64,000 bases of DNA. It comes from Mytilus galloprovincialis (Eukaryota > Mollusca > Bivalvia > Mytilida > Mytilidae). Location: contig NC_134845.1 of NCBI RefSeq assembly GCF_965363235.1, positions 30,382,524 to 30,446,523 of the forward strand, read 5' to 3'. Positions 25,925 to 38,929 of the stretch are shown piece after piece. The notes under the pieces were generated by a model. It ran no database searches. It saw nothing but the letters and a program-made list of their open reading frames with translations, and was not told the origin of the DNA. Every line of letters begins with the position of its first letter. Positions within the stretch are counted from its first letter, which is position 1. The translations under genes and the position numbers were made by a program.

Positions 25925-26045
25925 GATACTTGGTCAGCCATAAGCAGTTGGGCTAAAGAAGTACTTCTGTATGTCATATAATGCACTGGCTTGTGACACA
26001 GAGGTCCTAGGTTCAGTACCGTTGGAGAGGAGACAAATTGTTTTG
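25925..26045 (+). repeat. tRNA-like SINE head (candidate)
   Basis: 'gcactggcttgtgacacaga' followed by 'ggtcctaggttcagtacc' resembles the anticodon arm, variable loop and T arm of a tRNA with a B-box-like GGTTCAGTACC (26010-26020). The D-arm side and acceptor stem do not fold convincingly, so a working tRNA gene is unlikely. Confidence 0.35.
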
Positions 26046-26974
26046 TATGTTGAATCATTCTCTCCGGTTACACTATGTCCACTATATGCAATTTAATGAT
26101 TTATTGATTAATGTGTTGCTAAATTATATTTATTGATTAGAGTTTCCTATGATTGGGTGTGTATATTGCAAGTTATTGATCTGTTGATTAGAGCACTGTA
26201 ACATACAAAGGCAAGTTTGAAAGTCGCCTATATATATAGATGTCTTTACAAGTAGCTGCTGAAATGAAAGTAGATACCACATGCTGTGTTTCTACTTCTA
26301 CTTCAAAATTGATGCCATGCGTGCGGTTTTCTGTATTATAAGGATACTTATTACCACAAAGTTTTAATAAATGCAACACTGGAATTTTTTCTAATTAGCT
26401 TCAGTTACCCTACCACGCTGTGTGGAAATTTCTGGTCTAATGTCAACAACCTTCACCTTTCTTGGCCGCTGATATCAAAGAAAATAAATGACCGATTTTC
26501 TTATTTTAAAACTTTATGGTTCATGGATATTATCCAGATCACTAAACAAATGAATAATCAAAAAAACAAAAATCACGATATCAAAGAGTATCGAGAATCG
26601 TTTTAAATAAAAAAATATAAATGTCAATGACCTTGACTTTTGTTACTTAAGCGGCAAACATTAAAAATGAAAGTGTGTATTAGATGCCTTTCACCTGGTA
26701 AGACAAAAAGTTGAAACTTAGAAGCATTAATCATGTCGCTAGATAAGCAATGTAAAGTAATGAAAACAAACAACCACTTTATTGACAATAAAAGATCCCT
26801 CTGCCCACTATAGGCACTGCTCCGAGGAAATAGCTGTGACACTTGATGCCAGTGATGGTCCTTAGATTTTTTTGGGAAACAAGACGTTTCGGCCAAGGTT
26901 AGGCCTTGGTCGTTTCGGCCAGATACCACTTCGGCCATGTAATAAAAAATAGTTCATAAACCCCCATTCATGTC

Positions 26975-29275
26975 CAGTGCACGATGATTAATCAATATTG
27001 TAGACATCGCAATATCTACAATGTTAACACAATATTGTGTCAACATTGTTAACATTGTTTAAACCCTTATATATTGTTTACATTGTTGACATCGTTAACA
27101 TCGCGATGTATAAAATATAGATAATATATTGTGTTTACATTGTTTACATCGCTATGTATACAATTTTAACACGATGTTGTGTCAACATCGTATACATTGT
27201 TTCAAAACTTATATATTGTTTACATCGTTGACATCGTTAACATCGCGATGTATGCAATGTTAACACGATGTTGTGTCAACATCATATACATTGTTTGAAC
27301 CCTTATTTATTGTTTACATCGTTGACATCGTTAACGTCGCGATGTATACAATGTTAACACGATGTTGTGTCAACATCGTATATATTGTTTGAACCCTTAA
27401 ATTTTGTTTACATCGTTGACATCGTTAACATCGCGATGTATACAATGTTAACACGATGTTTTGTCAACATCGTTTACATTGTCTAACTTTTATATATTGT
27501 TTACATCGTTGCCATTGTTAACATCACGATGTGTGCAATGTTAACACGATGTTGTGTCAACATGGTTTTCATTGTCTTAACTCTTATATATTGTTTACAT
27601 CGTAAACATCGTGATGTATACAATGTTAAAAAGATTTTGTGTTAACATTGTTTACATCGCCATATAAACTATGTTGACACTATTTTGTGTCAAATTAGAG
27701 CTATAATATCACATTTTTTTAAAAGATTTGTTGTTAAAAATCCCATAAAAATGCAAACAGTATACATGTAATCGACAAACTTCATTGAATAATTTTTATA
27801 TTGTCAATATCACAATGTATACGATGTGAACAATGTAAATACAAAGGTATAGACTTGGTACACATTATGTATACGGTGGTGACGATGTAAATCATGTATA
27901 AACGATATTATCAACATCACGATGTAAACGATATTAACGATGTAAACAGAAAGTTATAGAGTCGATATATAACATAAACACGATGTTCACACGATATTGT
28001 CAACATTGCGATGTATACGATGTAAACACAAAGGTAAAGACTTGGTTCACAACATCTATACGATGTTGACGATGTAAATACGATATTGTCAACATCACGA
28101 TGTATACGATGTGAACGATGTAAACAGAAAGGTATGAACTCTATATTCAACATAAACACGATGTTGACACGATATTGTTAACATCACGATGTATACGATG
28201 TGAACGATGTAAACACAAAGATTAAGACTTGGTTCACAACATTTATACAATGTTAACAATGTGAAAACGACATTGTCAACATCCCGATTTATACGATGTG
28301 AACGATGTAAACACAAAAGTAAAGACTTGGTTCACAACATCTATACAATGTTGACAATGTAAAAACAATATTGTTAACATCACGACGTATACAATGTGAA
28401 CGATGTAAACAGAAAGTTATAGAGTCGATATACAACATTAACACGATGTTGACACGATATTGTCAACATTGCGATGTATACGATGTAAACGATGTAAACA
28501 CAAAGGTAAAGACTTGGTTCACAACATCTATACGATGTTGACGATGTAAATACGATATTGTCAACATCACGATGTATACGATATGAACAATGTAAACAGA
28601 AAGGTATGAACTCTATATTCAACATAAACACGATGTTGACACGATATTGTTAACATCACGATGTATACGATGTGAATGATGTAAACACAAAGATTAAGAC
28701 TTGGTTCACAACATTTATACAATGTTAACAATGTAAAAACGATATTGTCAACATCCCGATTTATACGATGTGAACGATGTAAACAGAAAGTTATAGAGTC
28801 GATACACAACATAAACACGATGTTGACACGACATTGTTAACATCACGATGTATACGATGTGAACTATGTAAACACAAATATTAAGACTTGGTTCACAACA
28901 TTTATACAATGTTGACAATGTAAAAACGATATTGTCAACATCCCGATTTATACGATGTGAACGATGTAAACACAAAAGTAAAGACTTGGTTCACAACATC
29001 TATACAATGTTGACAATGTAAAAACGATATTGTTAACATCACGATGTAAACAGAAAGTTATAGAGTCGATATACAACATAAACACGATGTTGACACGACA
29101 TTGTTAACATCACGAATATACGATGTGAACAATGTAAACACAAAGGTACAGAACATAAGGATAGTAACATAGGATACAATGTTACCACAATAACGACACA
29201 ATAAAGTTGACATTGCGATGTTGACAATATTGACAAAACATCGTGTACTGGACATACTTCTAAACCCCCTTCTAA
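26975..29275. repeat. 2.3-kb self-complementary satellite (GATGTTGAC/GTCAACATC words)
   Basis: The whole block is built from short words such as ACATCGTTGACATCG, CGATGTATACAATG and GTTAACAT that recur in both orientations. The left part (to about 27680) has a ~94-bp period, seen in the spacing of TGTGTCAACAT at 27178, 27272, 27366, 27460 and 27553. The right part (from about 27790) has a ~185-bp higher-order period marked by 'aacataaacacgatgttgac' and 'aagacttggttcacaacat'. Minus-strand open frames between 27917 and 29311 are translations of the units. It sits between the divergent ST13 and XPNPEP3 genes. Confidence 0.9.
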
Positions 29276-29689
29276 AGTTAAATCATAAATGCCATCCCTA
29301 AGTTTACTCATATGGTAGTAATTTATTGGAATTGTTTGAATAATACATTGTATATTAGGGTAGTGATGGTGGTACCTTAATGACGTATAACGGTAAAAAT
29401 TCTTGCAAAATGATGTTAACGGTAATTTTTAGTGCATGACGATAAAAATGAACACTTTCTTTCAGACAATAAAAAAATCAGCTGAATTTGATGAACCACA
29501 CTATTTTTTTTCCAAAAGTAACAGTAATGATAATTGTTTGAAACTTCTGACGACTCACGATAAGAATATTTTGACGACTCATGATAAAATTTTAACCAAT
29601 TTGACGCTAACGGTAGCCAAAAATGACTGTTTGCTACTTGACGGTAAAGGTCATTACCACCCTCATATATAGTTATTGATGCTAGCTTA

Positions 29690-29970
29690 CATATTTTAAT
29701 AATTTTATTTTGGATGTAAGGCGTCTTTTGATTGGCTGATGTTGATTTGTTATCAGCTCATAGACATAATAATGTCATGTGACCGTGACGTCACCAACGT
29801 TTTTTCATGATTTTCTACGGTTTAAAATATAATTAAGAATTAAATTATAAGAAATGACTGTAATATATTTTGCCTATTCGAAATAACGTAAAAAATGTGG
29901 CACACACTTTAAAATAACCCGCTATGTGGGTTATTCAGTGTGCACCACATTTTTTATGTTATTTCTTCAT
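29690..29970. mobile_element. Palindromic element with CRE-like TGACGTCA
   Basis: Contains an 'ttttgattggctgatg' segment, 'gtgacgtcaccaacg' (CRE core TGACGTCA at about 29789) and a ~88-bp inverted repeat at about 29878-29966 ('gaaataacgtaaaaaatgtg' against 'cacattttttatgttatttc', inner AATAACCCGC/GTGGGTTATT). Same layout as 12130-12465. Confidence 0.7.
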
Positions 29971-31981
29971 AGACAATCATTCCTTAAATAAAAATAAAAG
30001 ACAGAAAATATGTCGGTAAAATAAAAATTTCAAATCTAATTAATAAAGTGCCTATGAACTCTTTGATCATGCACAAGTGATTCTATTCATAAAAAGTGTG
30101 TGTGTAACAATTTAAAAATGTCTGTGAAACAACTAAAAAGTGTCTGTGAAACAACTAAAAAGTGTCTGTGTATCATCTAAATTAGTGTCCTTGTAACACC
30201 TGTTAATTCACTGTTTCTATACATTGTAGCTCTGTGTGGGGCAAAGTCGTAGAATAGTACAATATCAGGTATCTACATATATTGTCCTTCTATTGTCCAG
30301 GTCAATAAATTCATTTCACTCCAGTTATTACCTGTGGGGAAGTTCTCAAATCATTTCCAACTTGGTTTATTTTTGCATGTTCTGGAGGAATGAAAAAAAA
30401 TGCACTGTAAATTTTGGTAAAGTTTTAAATTTTCTAAAAGATAAAATATATTTGAATTTTATTCATCTAGGACATGCTATACCTTAAAACTTTTCCAGAT
30501 GCACAGTTTTGTCTGTACACAAGGAAAAATTTGATGAGAAATTGCAGCCATTTAGACAAAGGGTCCACATGTAGAACCTCCAAACAATGTAAAACTATTG
30601 CAATGACACATGTTTATGTTAGCATACTGACTTTGTAAATTTAGGGTATATGTTTTGCTGTATTTTTTAATGGCACTTCAATCAGGAACAAATTATATAC
30701 AAATGTATTAGAAATACTGTTCCCAGCTTCAATCTACTGATAAAAATAAGAAAATTTTAATCTTTACCTTGCTCTGTCAACTGAATTACTTCTAAATCTA
30801 ATCATTCACAAATAAAAAATTATTTACCTTTTATTCTTTATTTAAAACATAGATAGACATGTATGACCTTTAAGATAAAGGAATAATGGACAGAAACCAA
30901 ATTTTCCATAATAGGTTTATGTCTTTGATGTCTCAAAAGCATTTTTTGACAATTTGTATATGGTTCTTATGATATTTTTTTTACAATCATAGGCTTTTAT
31001 ATGGATGGCTTATAATTCAATTAATTCAGCCCTTCATTGTAATCAATATTCTGAATTCCTTATACACTAAAAACTCTTCACTTATCCTGAATTTGGATTT
31101 TTTGCCCTGATGATAGGTATTCAGCTCTACATGTATATAAAAGTTCATCCTGGGCAAGTGAATTAAAAACATGGCCATGTCAATGTTTACAGCACAAAAT
31201 CTACTATAAGTACACACAAACTGATGCATCTAGGAAAGTTTTAAAGCATGACAAGACTAAGATAGATATACATGTAATGTATAAAAGTTATATGTAGTCT
31301 ATGTTTCATAATTAACTTAAAAACTAACCTGGATTTTGATGTGCATTCTTTTCCAGTCTGCAGAAGATAGCAAAATAAACAAACTCAAGAGTTTCATTAA
31401 TGGATAATCAGTGTTCTGATCTTCAACTCTTTGTACCCAAGTCACTTATTCCTATATATGATAAAAAAATATATGTTAGCTTCATGTACTATATTTTCTA
31501 ATCAAAAACGGTACAAGAATCAGGCAAATAAAAAAGAGTAATTACAAATTTTATATCAAAACAACATTGCTTATGCCATGCCATTAATTGCCATTATACA
31601 TGTTGTATGCAGTCTCTCAAAACTATTTTATTTCTATTTAACCTTATATATTATCTTACATATTTTTGTTTAATTTAGATAAACTCTTATAAAAAAAATC
31701 ATTTATATTCCATGCTTCGATTCAATCCTTCCTTTTATAGTTTTGGTACATTTCTGTTGTTTGCCTTAAAAGTATATTTACACTTCTCAAAATGCAATTA
31801 TTATCCATCTTTAAAGCTTTCAAATATGTGATTTCAATTTTCATATCTATTTTACCTTGTCTTATATATGTTCACCATGTTCAAAAGTGTAGATCATGAT
31901 GAACATGCATCTAGTTTAAAATTTTACAATATTAATTGATTTAGAGTATGCTTTTAATAACACTGTGTTTTTATTTTACAG
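29971..31981 (+). other. XPNPEP3 upstream/first intron region, first exon not located
   Basis: AT-rich DNA with a short 'aagtgtctgtgaaacaacta' triplication at about 30095-30190. The first XPNPEP3 exon must end in phase 1 with a GT donor and should encode roughly 10-25 residues of a mitochondrial presequence. I found no ATG-to-donor candidate that I could support here or in 22276-26970. Confidence 0.4.
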
Positions 31982-34900
31982 GCTCAATTCCTAGCTTTCT
32001 ACATAAAAGAACATGTATCAGAGGTGTATCATGTGTCACACAGTCATATATATATCAGTCAAGGAGATGGTTTGGTCAGCCTGCAGCGCAGACACACCCA
32101 CATTTGATCAAGGAAGGGGAAGTAACTCCAGGTATCACTAAAGAAGAATACAGAAACAGGAGACATCTTCTTAGTTCACTTGCTCTTCAAACAGAAAAAA
32201 GTAGAAATCATATTATGTTGGTTCCATCAGCAACAAAACAATTTATGAGTCAAAAAATACCATATCCTTTCCACCAGAACACTGATTTCCTGTATTTATG
32301 TGGATTCATGGAACCAGACAGTTTATTAGTTATGCAGTGTAATAATTCTGAATCTGCTAATACAACTCTTTTTGTACCAAAACGGAACATTGAAGAAGAA
32401 AAATGGGATGGTCCACGGTCTGGTATTGAAGGAACAATACAATTGACTGGAGTTGACAAAGCATTTAACAATACAGAGATTGAAGGATATTTATCTAAAT
32501 ATCTATGTGATAATTCTGATTTTGTTTTGTGGTATAATGAGAAGGCTATAGTTAATCGTAGTCTCCAAGAAGGTGTACTGAAAAACTTTGTAAGGGAAGA
32601 TAAACATTATAAAAATGAAAATGTTATAACAGCATTACAGGCTTTGAAGGTCTTGAAATCACCCACAGAAATTGAAATAATGAGGAAAAGCTGTGCCATT
32701 GCCTCTGAGTCCTTTATAGAAGTCATGAAATACTCATATCCAGGGGTATGCATTTATATTTTCCCATAGGTCAACATGTTCTGAATCTAGATTTTTATGC
32801 CCCACCTACGATAGAAGAGGGGCATTATGTTTTCTGGTCTGTACGTCCGTCCGTCTGTCGATTCGTCTGTCCGTTCGTTCGTCCGTCCGTCCGTCTGTCC
32901 CGCTTCAGGTTAAAGTTTTTGGTCAAGGTAGTTTTTGATGAAGTTTAAGTCCAATCGACTTCAAACTTAGTACACATGTCCCCTATGATATGATCTTTCT
33001 AATTTTAATGCCAAATTAGAGTTTTTACCCCAATTTCACGGTCCACTGAACATGGAAAATGATAGTGCGAGTGGGGCATTCGTGTACTGAGGACACATTC
33101 TTGTTTATACATTATTTCATCAAATTACATTGCACCTCTGATATTTTTTGTTTTTTATCCTATGTAAGCATATAGTACTGCATCTAGTTATTTTTTCAAA
33201 AATTAAGACTGAATACATTTAAAAAAAAAAATCATATTGAGTTCCAATTCAAACATGGGCAGAACAGGAAAGAACCACAACAAAGAAAAAAACTTTATTA
33301 TTATAATACTGCATGAACTTTGGTTTCACTTTGACAAGTAAATGGATATGACAGGTGTATGTAATAAATGAACAGTAACACAAAAACACAACCAAAAAAC
33401 TCATCAAGAGGACAATATATGACCTTCAAAAAAAGCTACAAACCGTATCTCTGAAGTCCAAACTAGTTGGTTAGAGATTGAATTCAACAGTGACTATCCA
33501 ATTAATGCCATACACACCAAATTTGTAACTAATAAAAATAAAATTGTAGCAATTGATATAAAATGTTAGATGACCTATAATAAATAAATAAATAAGCTTT
33601 ATTTTGAGTCGGCAAGGTATACAAACATGACAAACATAAGCTCTAATGAGCTTTTAACCGACATATGAGACATTTATAACAATACAACATTTATAACAAT
33701 ACAACACATAATACACATGCAATAAATTTCACAGCACAAAAATGAAGCACTAAAAGCAGAATATAAGCATAAGCTAGGTATTAAAGCTGAAAGCATATTA
33801 GTGTAAACTAGGCATAAAAGCTGGCAAAATGCATAGCATAAAATATTTGAAAAACAGGGTATGGTCTAGTGGTAAATAAATTTGCATAATATATTAACTA
33901 AAAGTCTGCACAAACTGTGCACTTACAGTCATTTCCATTCCATGACTTTAAAATATTTTTGAACTGACTAAAATATAGCAATTTTTCTAAAATCATCAGA
34001 AAAATTATCATGACTAATGAACCTGACTAACAACATGTTTTTTCAACTATTTAATGTGCAGTTTCTTTGATTTCAATTCTTATAATTCCTAATGTTATAT
34101 ATATTATAGGTGAATGAACATTACTTGTATGCAAAGATGGACTATGAATGCAGAATAAGAGATGCTGAAATCTTAGCTTATCCTCCAGTGGTGGCAGGTA
34201 AAAACAAGAGATGCTAATTTTATACAACCTTAAACAATTTTTTAAGTTCGTATAATGCTATGAAGTCGTAGTCTTCTGCGTTGTCGTCATCCAAAGACAC
34301 ATTTGGTTTCCAAACAATAACTCTAGTTTAAGTTAATGGATCTCTATGAAATTTTTGAAGAAGGTTCAATACCTCAAAAGGAAGGTTGGGATTGATTAAG
34401 GGGATGATGATCCCAATTGTTTAGGAATTAGGGGCCCAAAACAAGCGTGTTTCTAGTTTCAGGATACTAACTTGTGTATAAGTATTTCAGTTTCTCTGAA
34501 ATTGTACAACAATGTTTAATACCACAAGTAAAAGGTTGGGATTCATTTTGGGGTTATGGTGCAAACAGTTTAGGAATTAATGGCCGAAAAGGGGCCAAAA
34601 ACAAGCATTTTTGTAGTTTCTGGACAATAAATTGTGTGTAAGTGAATCAACTGTTCTGACATTGTACCACAAGGTTCCACATCACAAAAGGAAGGCTAGA
34701 CTTAAGTTTGGGGGTAATTGCCCCTAAACATGCAGGAATTAGGGGGGAAAGAAGGGCCAAAAACAAGCATTTTTCTAGTTTCCAGACAATAATTTGTGTT
34801 TAAGTGTATTGACCTCTCTAAAATTGTACTTCAAGGTTCCATACTACTAGAAAAGTCTGGGATTGAGTTTAGGGGTAATTGCTTCAAGAGGGGATTCAAA

Positions 34901-37560
34901 AACTTAGGGGGTATATTTTTTCTCCATTTTTTATTCATATTTTTTTATTCCAAATTTTTTCAAATTTCAAATTTTCCAAAGTCAAAAAGTGAATACACAT
35001 TAAATAGAGAAAATTTATTATTGCTACTAGAAATTTTAATATTTTTTTTATCTTTCATACAGGAGGAAATAGGGCCAACACCATCCATTATATCAATAAT
35101 AACAAGATAATAGAAGATGGTGACCTTGTGTTGATGGATGCTGGCTGTGAATACCATGGATACTGTAGTGATATTACTAGGACATGGCCGGTTTCAGGTA
35201 AGTTTTATAATGTAACAGCTTGATAGCACATCATTCCTGTAGTGTTTTTTCTGCAACGTTTTTGTCATAACTGGTAGTTGTCATTGTGATATGGTCTGCA
35301 TTAGGTAAGTTGCCTTGGTTATAAACTGATCTTATGTGTAAGTTCTGAAGAGACTGGTTACTTGTCCAGGAAGTAACTACTTATGTTAGTTACCATTGTA
35401 CTGATGGATACAGTATGGGAAAATGATACATGTAGATATCCTAGTTAAATTATCATGACTTGTGTAATTTATAATAGTAACTGATTGTGGACATGGACAC
35501 TTGTGAATAACATGGAATTTGGTCTCTTGTGGACAGTTGTGTCATTGGCAATCATAACATATCTTCTTTTTTATATACAGTATAATAGAAATGACAAAAT
35601 TGGGGCATCCCATGTGTCATGTACTTGCAAAGAAAATTCATTAACTCTACATATGTATTATAGAAAGCGATAGGTTTTAGCCTTCAGGATGATTTTTTTT
35701 TGTGGTAAAAGGTCTGTTGAACTCCATACCTGCTGACTTTTCAAAATGCCAATGGGGGTTTTACGTGCAAGATGGCTCATATAGTCCTACAAAACCTTCA
35801 AGAGGGCCTACAAATGTATTTTAATGTTGATTTTTAGCTTCTTCATACATTGACAAGCCTAAAGCTAATGTAAAATTAACAGTGACAGTTGGCAGGTATG
35901 AACTTCATCAAATTATTCAAACATTTTCTTGATTGTCTCCATGTTACCAAAAATGTTAACAAATATAAAAGTACTGTACATCTATACATACTCCTAATTG
36001 AATTACTTTTGTCTTTATGTTTCTTTTAGATATTAAGAAATACAACAAAAACTAGTTCCAAAAATGTAGAATGATTTATTGAATCTTATTAATGTTCAGT
36101 AAACAATAGTGATTTTAATTTGGTGAATATTTTTTCCAGAAAAGCTGTTAAATTTTTTAATCACATTTTTACAGGAAAATTTACAGATGAGCAGAGATGT
36201 ATATATGACATTGTACTAAGGATTCAGAAGAAATGCTTGGAATGTTGTGTACCAGGGCAAACTATGAATCAAATTTATGTTTATATGTTAGACTTGATGG
36301 GAAAGGAACTACAAAAGATTGGTATCATTCCTCAAAATTGCTCTAATTTAGTTGAGGTAATTTGTTGTATCTTAATCATATTGTGCATGTGTCATGTATC
36401 ACTTTTCTTTGTTTGCATAAATCATTCCAACTTCATACTTAATTGAAGGTAATTTAATACCCTTGTCATAGTTTGCAATGTAGAAACATAAAAAAATGTT
36501 TTCTGAATTATTCAGTATCCAAGGCAACATTTCAGCTTTTATAAGGTATGAGATGAACATATAACAAAGTTAAATTTTCCTAAAAACAGTATCTCTACCT
36601 GCAATGTTGCCAATCAAATGTATATGGATTGATAAAAGGTGAGAAAATATATTTAATTGACCCACTGACTAATGTGTAATATTTTCCATTCAGGCAGCTA
36701 AGCCATTTTGTCCACATCATGTCAGCCATTATCTTGGTATGGATTTACATGACACAGATCATGTGACTACAAACCAACAGCTACAACCAGGCATGGTTAT
36801 AACAATAGAACCAGGTAAATATTACTACAACCAGGCATGGTTATTACAATAGAACCAGGTAAATATTACAACTACAACCAGGCATGGATATTACAATAGA
36901 ACCAGGTAAATATTACAACTACAACCAGGCATGGTTATTACAATAGAACCAGGTAAATATTACAACTACAACCAGGCATGGTTATTACAATAGAACCAGG
37001 TAAATATTTGGTTCTGTGTTTATTCGGAAATATGTACACTGTACATGTTAAACATAATTTCAGTGTATATTTGCCTCAAAAAGATATTGTAGAGCTAATA
37101 AAAATATTTACGATAGCAATTTTAATGTGAATCCAAGTATGGCAAATATTTCTTGCATATCTTGACAGACCAAGTTAATGTGGTATGAATATAGTCAGAT
37201 CAGTTTCACCAAAAAAAAAATATAATATACTGGAACAAACCACAACTACCTAATTAAGAATTGGGCACATACAGAAAGTGTATAGGTTAAAAATGTTTTC
37301 AGCCACTCAACCTTAGTGACCTCACTCTACATTTTTTTATTTGATTGACAAGGAAAAATATAAGCTAAAAGACAACAATATATTTCTCTTTTATAGGAAT
37401 ATACCTCCCTGAAGATAGTTATAACATTCCATCAGAATTCCGTGGTATGGGAATCAGAATTGAGGACAATGTCTTGATAACATCATCAAAACCTGAGGTT
37501 TTATCCTCAGGTGCTCCTAAAGAACCTGAAGAAATAGAAATGATAATGGCAAGGTCTTAG
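31982..37560 (+). CDS. XPNPEP3: Xaa-Pro aminopeptidase 3, mitochondrial (first exon missing from call)
   Basis: M24B metallopeptidase that removes N-terminal residues before proline; the human enzyme (APP3/Icp55 type) trims mitochondrial proteins. Exons: 31982-32745, 34110-34197, 35063-35197, 36175-36356, 36694-36814, 37397-37560 (TAG). Phases join to 484 residues plus a short first exon; human has 507. The first visible exon starts after a TTTTACAG acceptor in phase 1, so the upstream in-frame ATG at 31948 is intronic. AMP_N domain: [44 protein letters not shown]. All five metal ligands are present: Asp codons at 35137 (LMDAGCE) and 35170 (SDITRTWP), His at 36727 ([10 protein letters not shown]), Glu at 36808 (TIEPG) and 37462 (RIEDN). 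Divergent from ST13. Confidence 0.95.
32796..33110 (-). repeat. Dispersed 'ggggcataaaa' repeat, inverted copy in XPNPEP3 intron
   Basis: 'tttttatgccccacctacga' to 'tgaggacacattcttgttta' is the reverse complement of the 13479-13940 family, shortened to one main subunit, with a GTCC/TTCG microsatellite. It lies ~50 bp inside the intron after 32745. Confidence 0.85.
33250..33900. other. XPNPEP3 intron, AT-rich with a possible retroelement 3' fragment
   Basis: 'aataaataaataagctttatt' followed by 'gagtcggcaaggtatacaaa' looks like a poly-A-type tail and 3' end of a minus-strand retroelement, but only short non-coding sequence is present. A 17-bp 'atttataacaatacaac' motif is duplicated at about 33672-33707. 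Confidence 0.3.
34225..34905 (-). repeat. Inverted fragment of the ~157-bp-unit repeat family
   Basis: Contains 'tcgtataatgctatgaagtc' and four units with 'aggaattaggggcc' and 'gggccaaaaacaagcatttt', the reverse complement of the unit seen at 4260-4980. It is truncated at the XPNPEP3 exon side. Confidence 0.7.
35505..35580 (-). repeat. Short fragment of the dispersed mussel repeat
   Basis: 'ggtctcttgtggacagttgt' then 'cattggcaatcataacatat' matches the distal end of the 1075-1445 repeat. Confidence 0.55.
36781..37005 (+). repeat. 44/47-bp tandem array of the XPNPEP3 penultimate exon border
   Basis: The last ~34 bp of exon 36694-36814 plus its donor (ATAGAACCAG|GTAAAT) recur four more times in the intron. 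Donor G positions are 36815 (true), 36859, 36906, 36953 and 37000, spacing 44 then 47, 47, 47. Reading past the true donor gives an in-frame TAG in the first copy. The last three copies are almost identical, so the array is young. Confidence 0.95.
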
Positions 37561-37652
37561 TGCGGCAGATAGTTAGATGTATGATTAGCCTTGAGTCTTT
37601 CATTCTCTTTTTTTTTAAATAGATTTTGAAAAAAAATCTTGATATTAAATTG

Positions 37653-37658
37653 AATAAA
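37653..37658 (+). terminator. Candidate XPNPEP3 poly(A) signal AATAAA
   Basis: First AATAAA after the TAG, 93 nt downstream. Others follow at about 37727 and 38179, so alternative ends are possible. Confidence 0.55.
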
Positions 37659-37660
37659 CT

Positions 37661-38929
37661 GTGACATGTTTTAGATGGAAAAAATATGTTCCATCTTGAT
37701 TTTTCCAGTAGAATATTTTTATAGATTGAATAAATTTTTTCTTATGTAGTGACAAAATATAAATGCATCACATATTTATGAAAAACCTTCCAAGTTAAAT
37801 AGTTTCAAAGTATTGAAAAGAATCATTTCAGATAACCATATAAAATACCTCATATTATGAAATACAGTAATATTTTCCTTCTTGTAGATTACATGACAGT
37901 AATAATTTATTTTAAGGTTTTATTTTCCTTGTATTAATTTTTTTCTATCTGAAAATCAGTTTTCCTTTCTAACAACATATTTCTGAATTTTTTAGTTGAA
38001 GGTATATTAAAGACTTTTTGTAGTGGCCCTTATAAAAATTCTACAGTAAATTATCAGTTGGTAGCTTTATATCATATAATGAATTTTGTAACATTTTTTC
38101 TTCACTTGTAAATATCATAGGAATTTATTGTGAATTTTATGTATTGATATTGTTATTGTTTTTTAATCCAATCTCTAAAATAAAGTGTTTTGTTATAGGA
38201 ATTTGTACATATCTTTATGCCTACCCAAAACTGATATATTTATACTACGGTGTGCAAACAATCAAGATGTTGTTGGTTTTTTTTTTGTTTTTTTTTTTAA
38301 ACAGACTTTGGACATTAGGTGATTCAGGTCAGGTGAGTTAAAAATGAAAATGAAGTTACCATCCAACAATGAACTAAATGATATCTTTTTTAGTAACAGT
38401 GACCTAGATATTTGATTTACTATAACAATCCATCAAGGGATACTCAACAAATTGATGAAAATATGCTCTCAAAAAGTTTTTGGGACTGTAAGAATACATT
38501 TTTACATTGGATAGACTAGATTTAACTTGGACTTGGTTTCAACCAATTGTCCTAGGAAAGAAATCTCAAATATTGTAGCTGACTAAACAATTTAGTGTGA
38601 CATTCTAAGCACAGCATAACTTATCTCAGAGTTAAACATCTATCAAAAAACCTGAATCAATTGTGAAAAAGAATCAAACGCCAGTATAGATTTATCTAAA
38701 TGCCTATAAGAGTTTTGCAACAACTGCAAATTCCTCTTTTATTCACAGAAGCTACTAATTCAGAGTGTATTTGCCTGATATATTTCATAGGGGACAGTAG
38801 AATTGACTAAAATATGGATAATGAAAGAGCTGCAGGCAAGGGCTACACCAATGTGAGAAGTAAATACTGCTGTCCCAAGGGTAGTCTATAATATATATTT
38901 TTTGAGAATAAACTCTTCATAGATACATG
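37661..38929. other. Convergent intergenic spacer, no gene seen
   Basis: AT-rich DNA 3' of XPNPEP3. A short 'gattcaggtcaggtgagtta' fragment at about 38322-38342 recalls the hairpin end of the first element in the window. No open frame with recognisable content. Confidence 0.5.

Noticed and set aside
25925-26045. Functional tRNA gene
   Set aside because: B-box-like and anticodon-arm-like parts are present, but the D arm and acceptor stem do not pair.
27917-29311. Series of 70-90-codon minus-strand frames (CLHRSHRINRDVDN)
   Set aside because: Direct translation of the satellite units.
31948-31981. In-frame ATG upstream of the first visible XPNPEP3 exon as the start codon
   Set aside because: A pyrimidine tract and ACAG acceptor at 31978-31981 show that this part is intron, and the residues do not look like a presequence.
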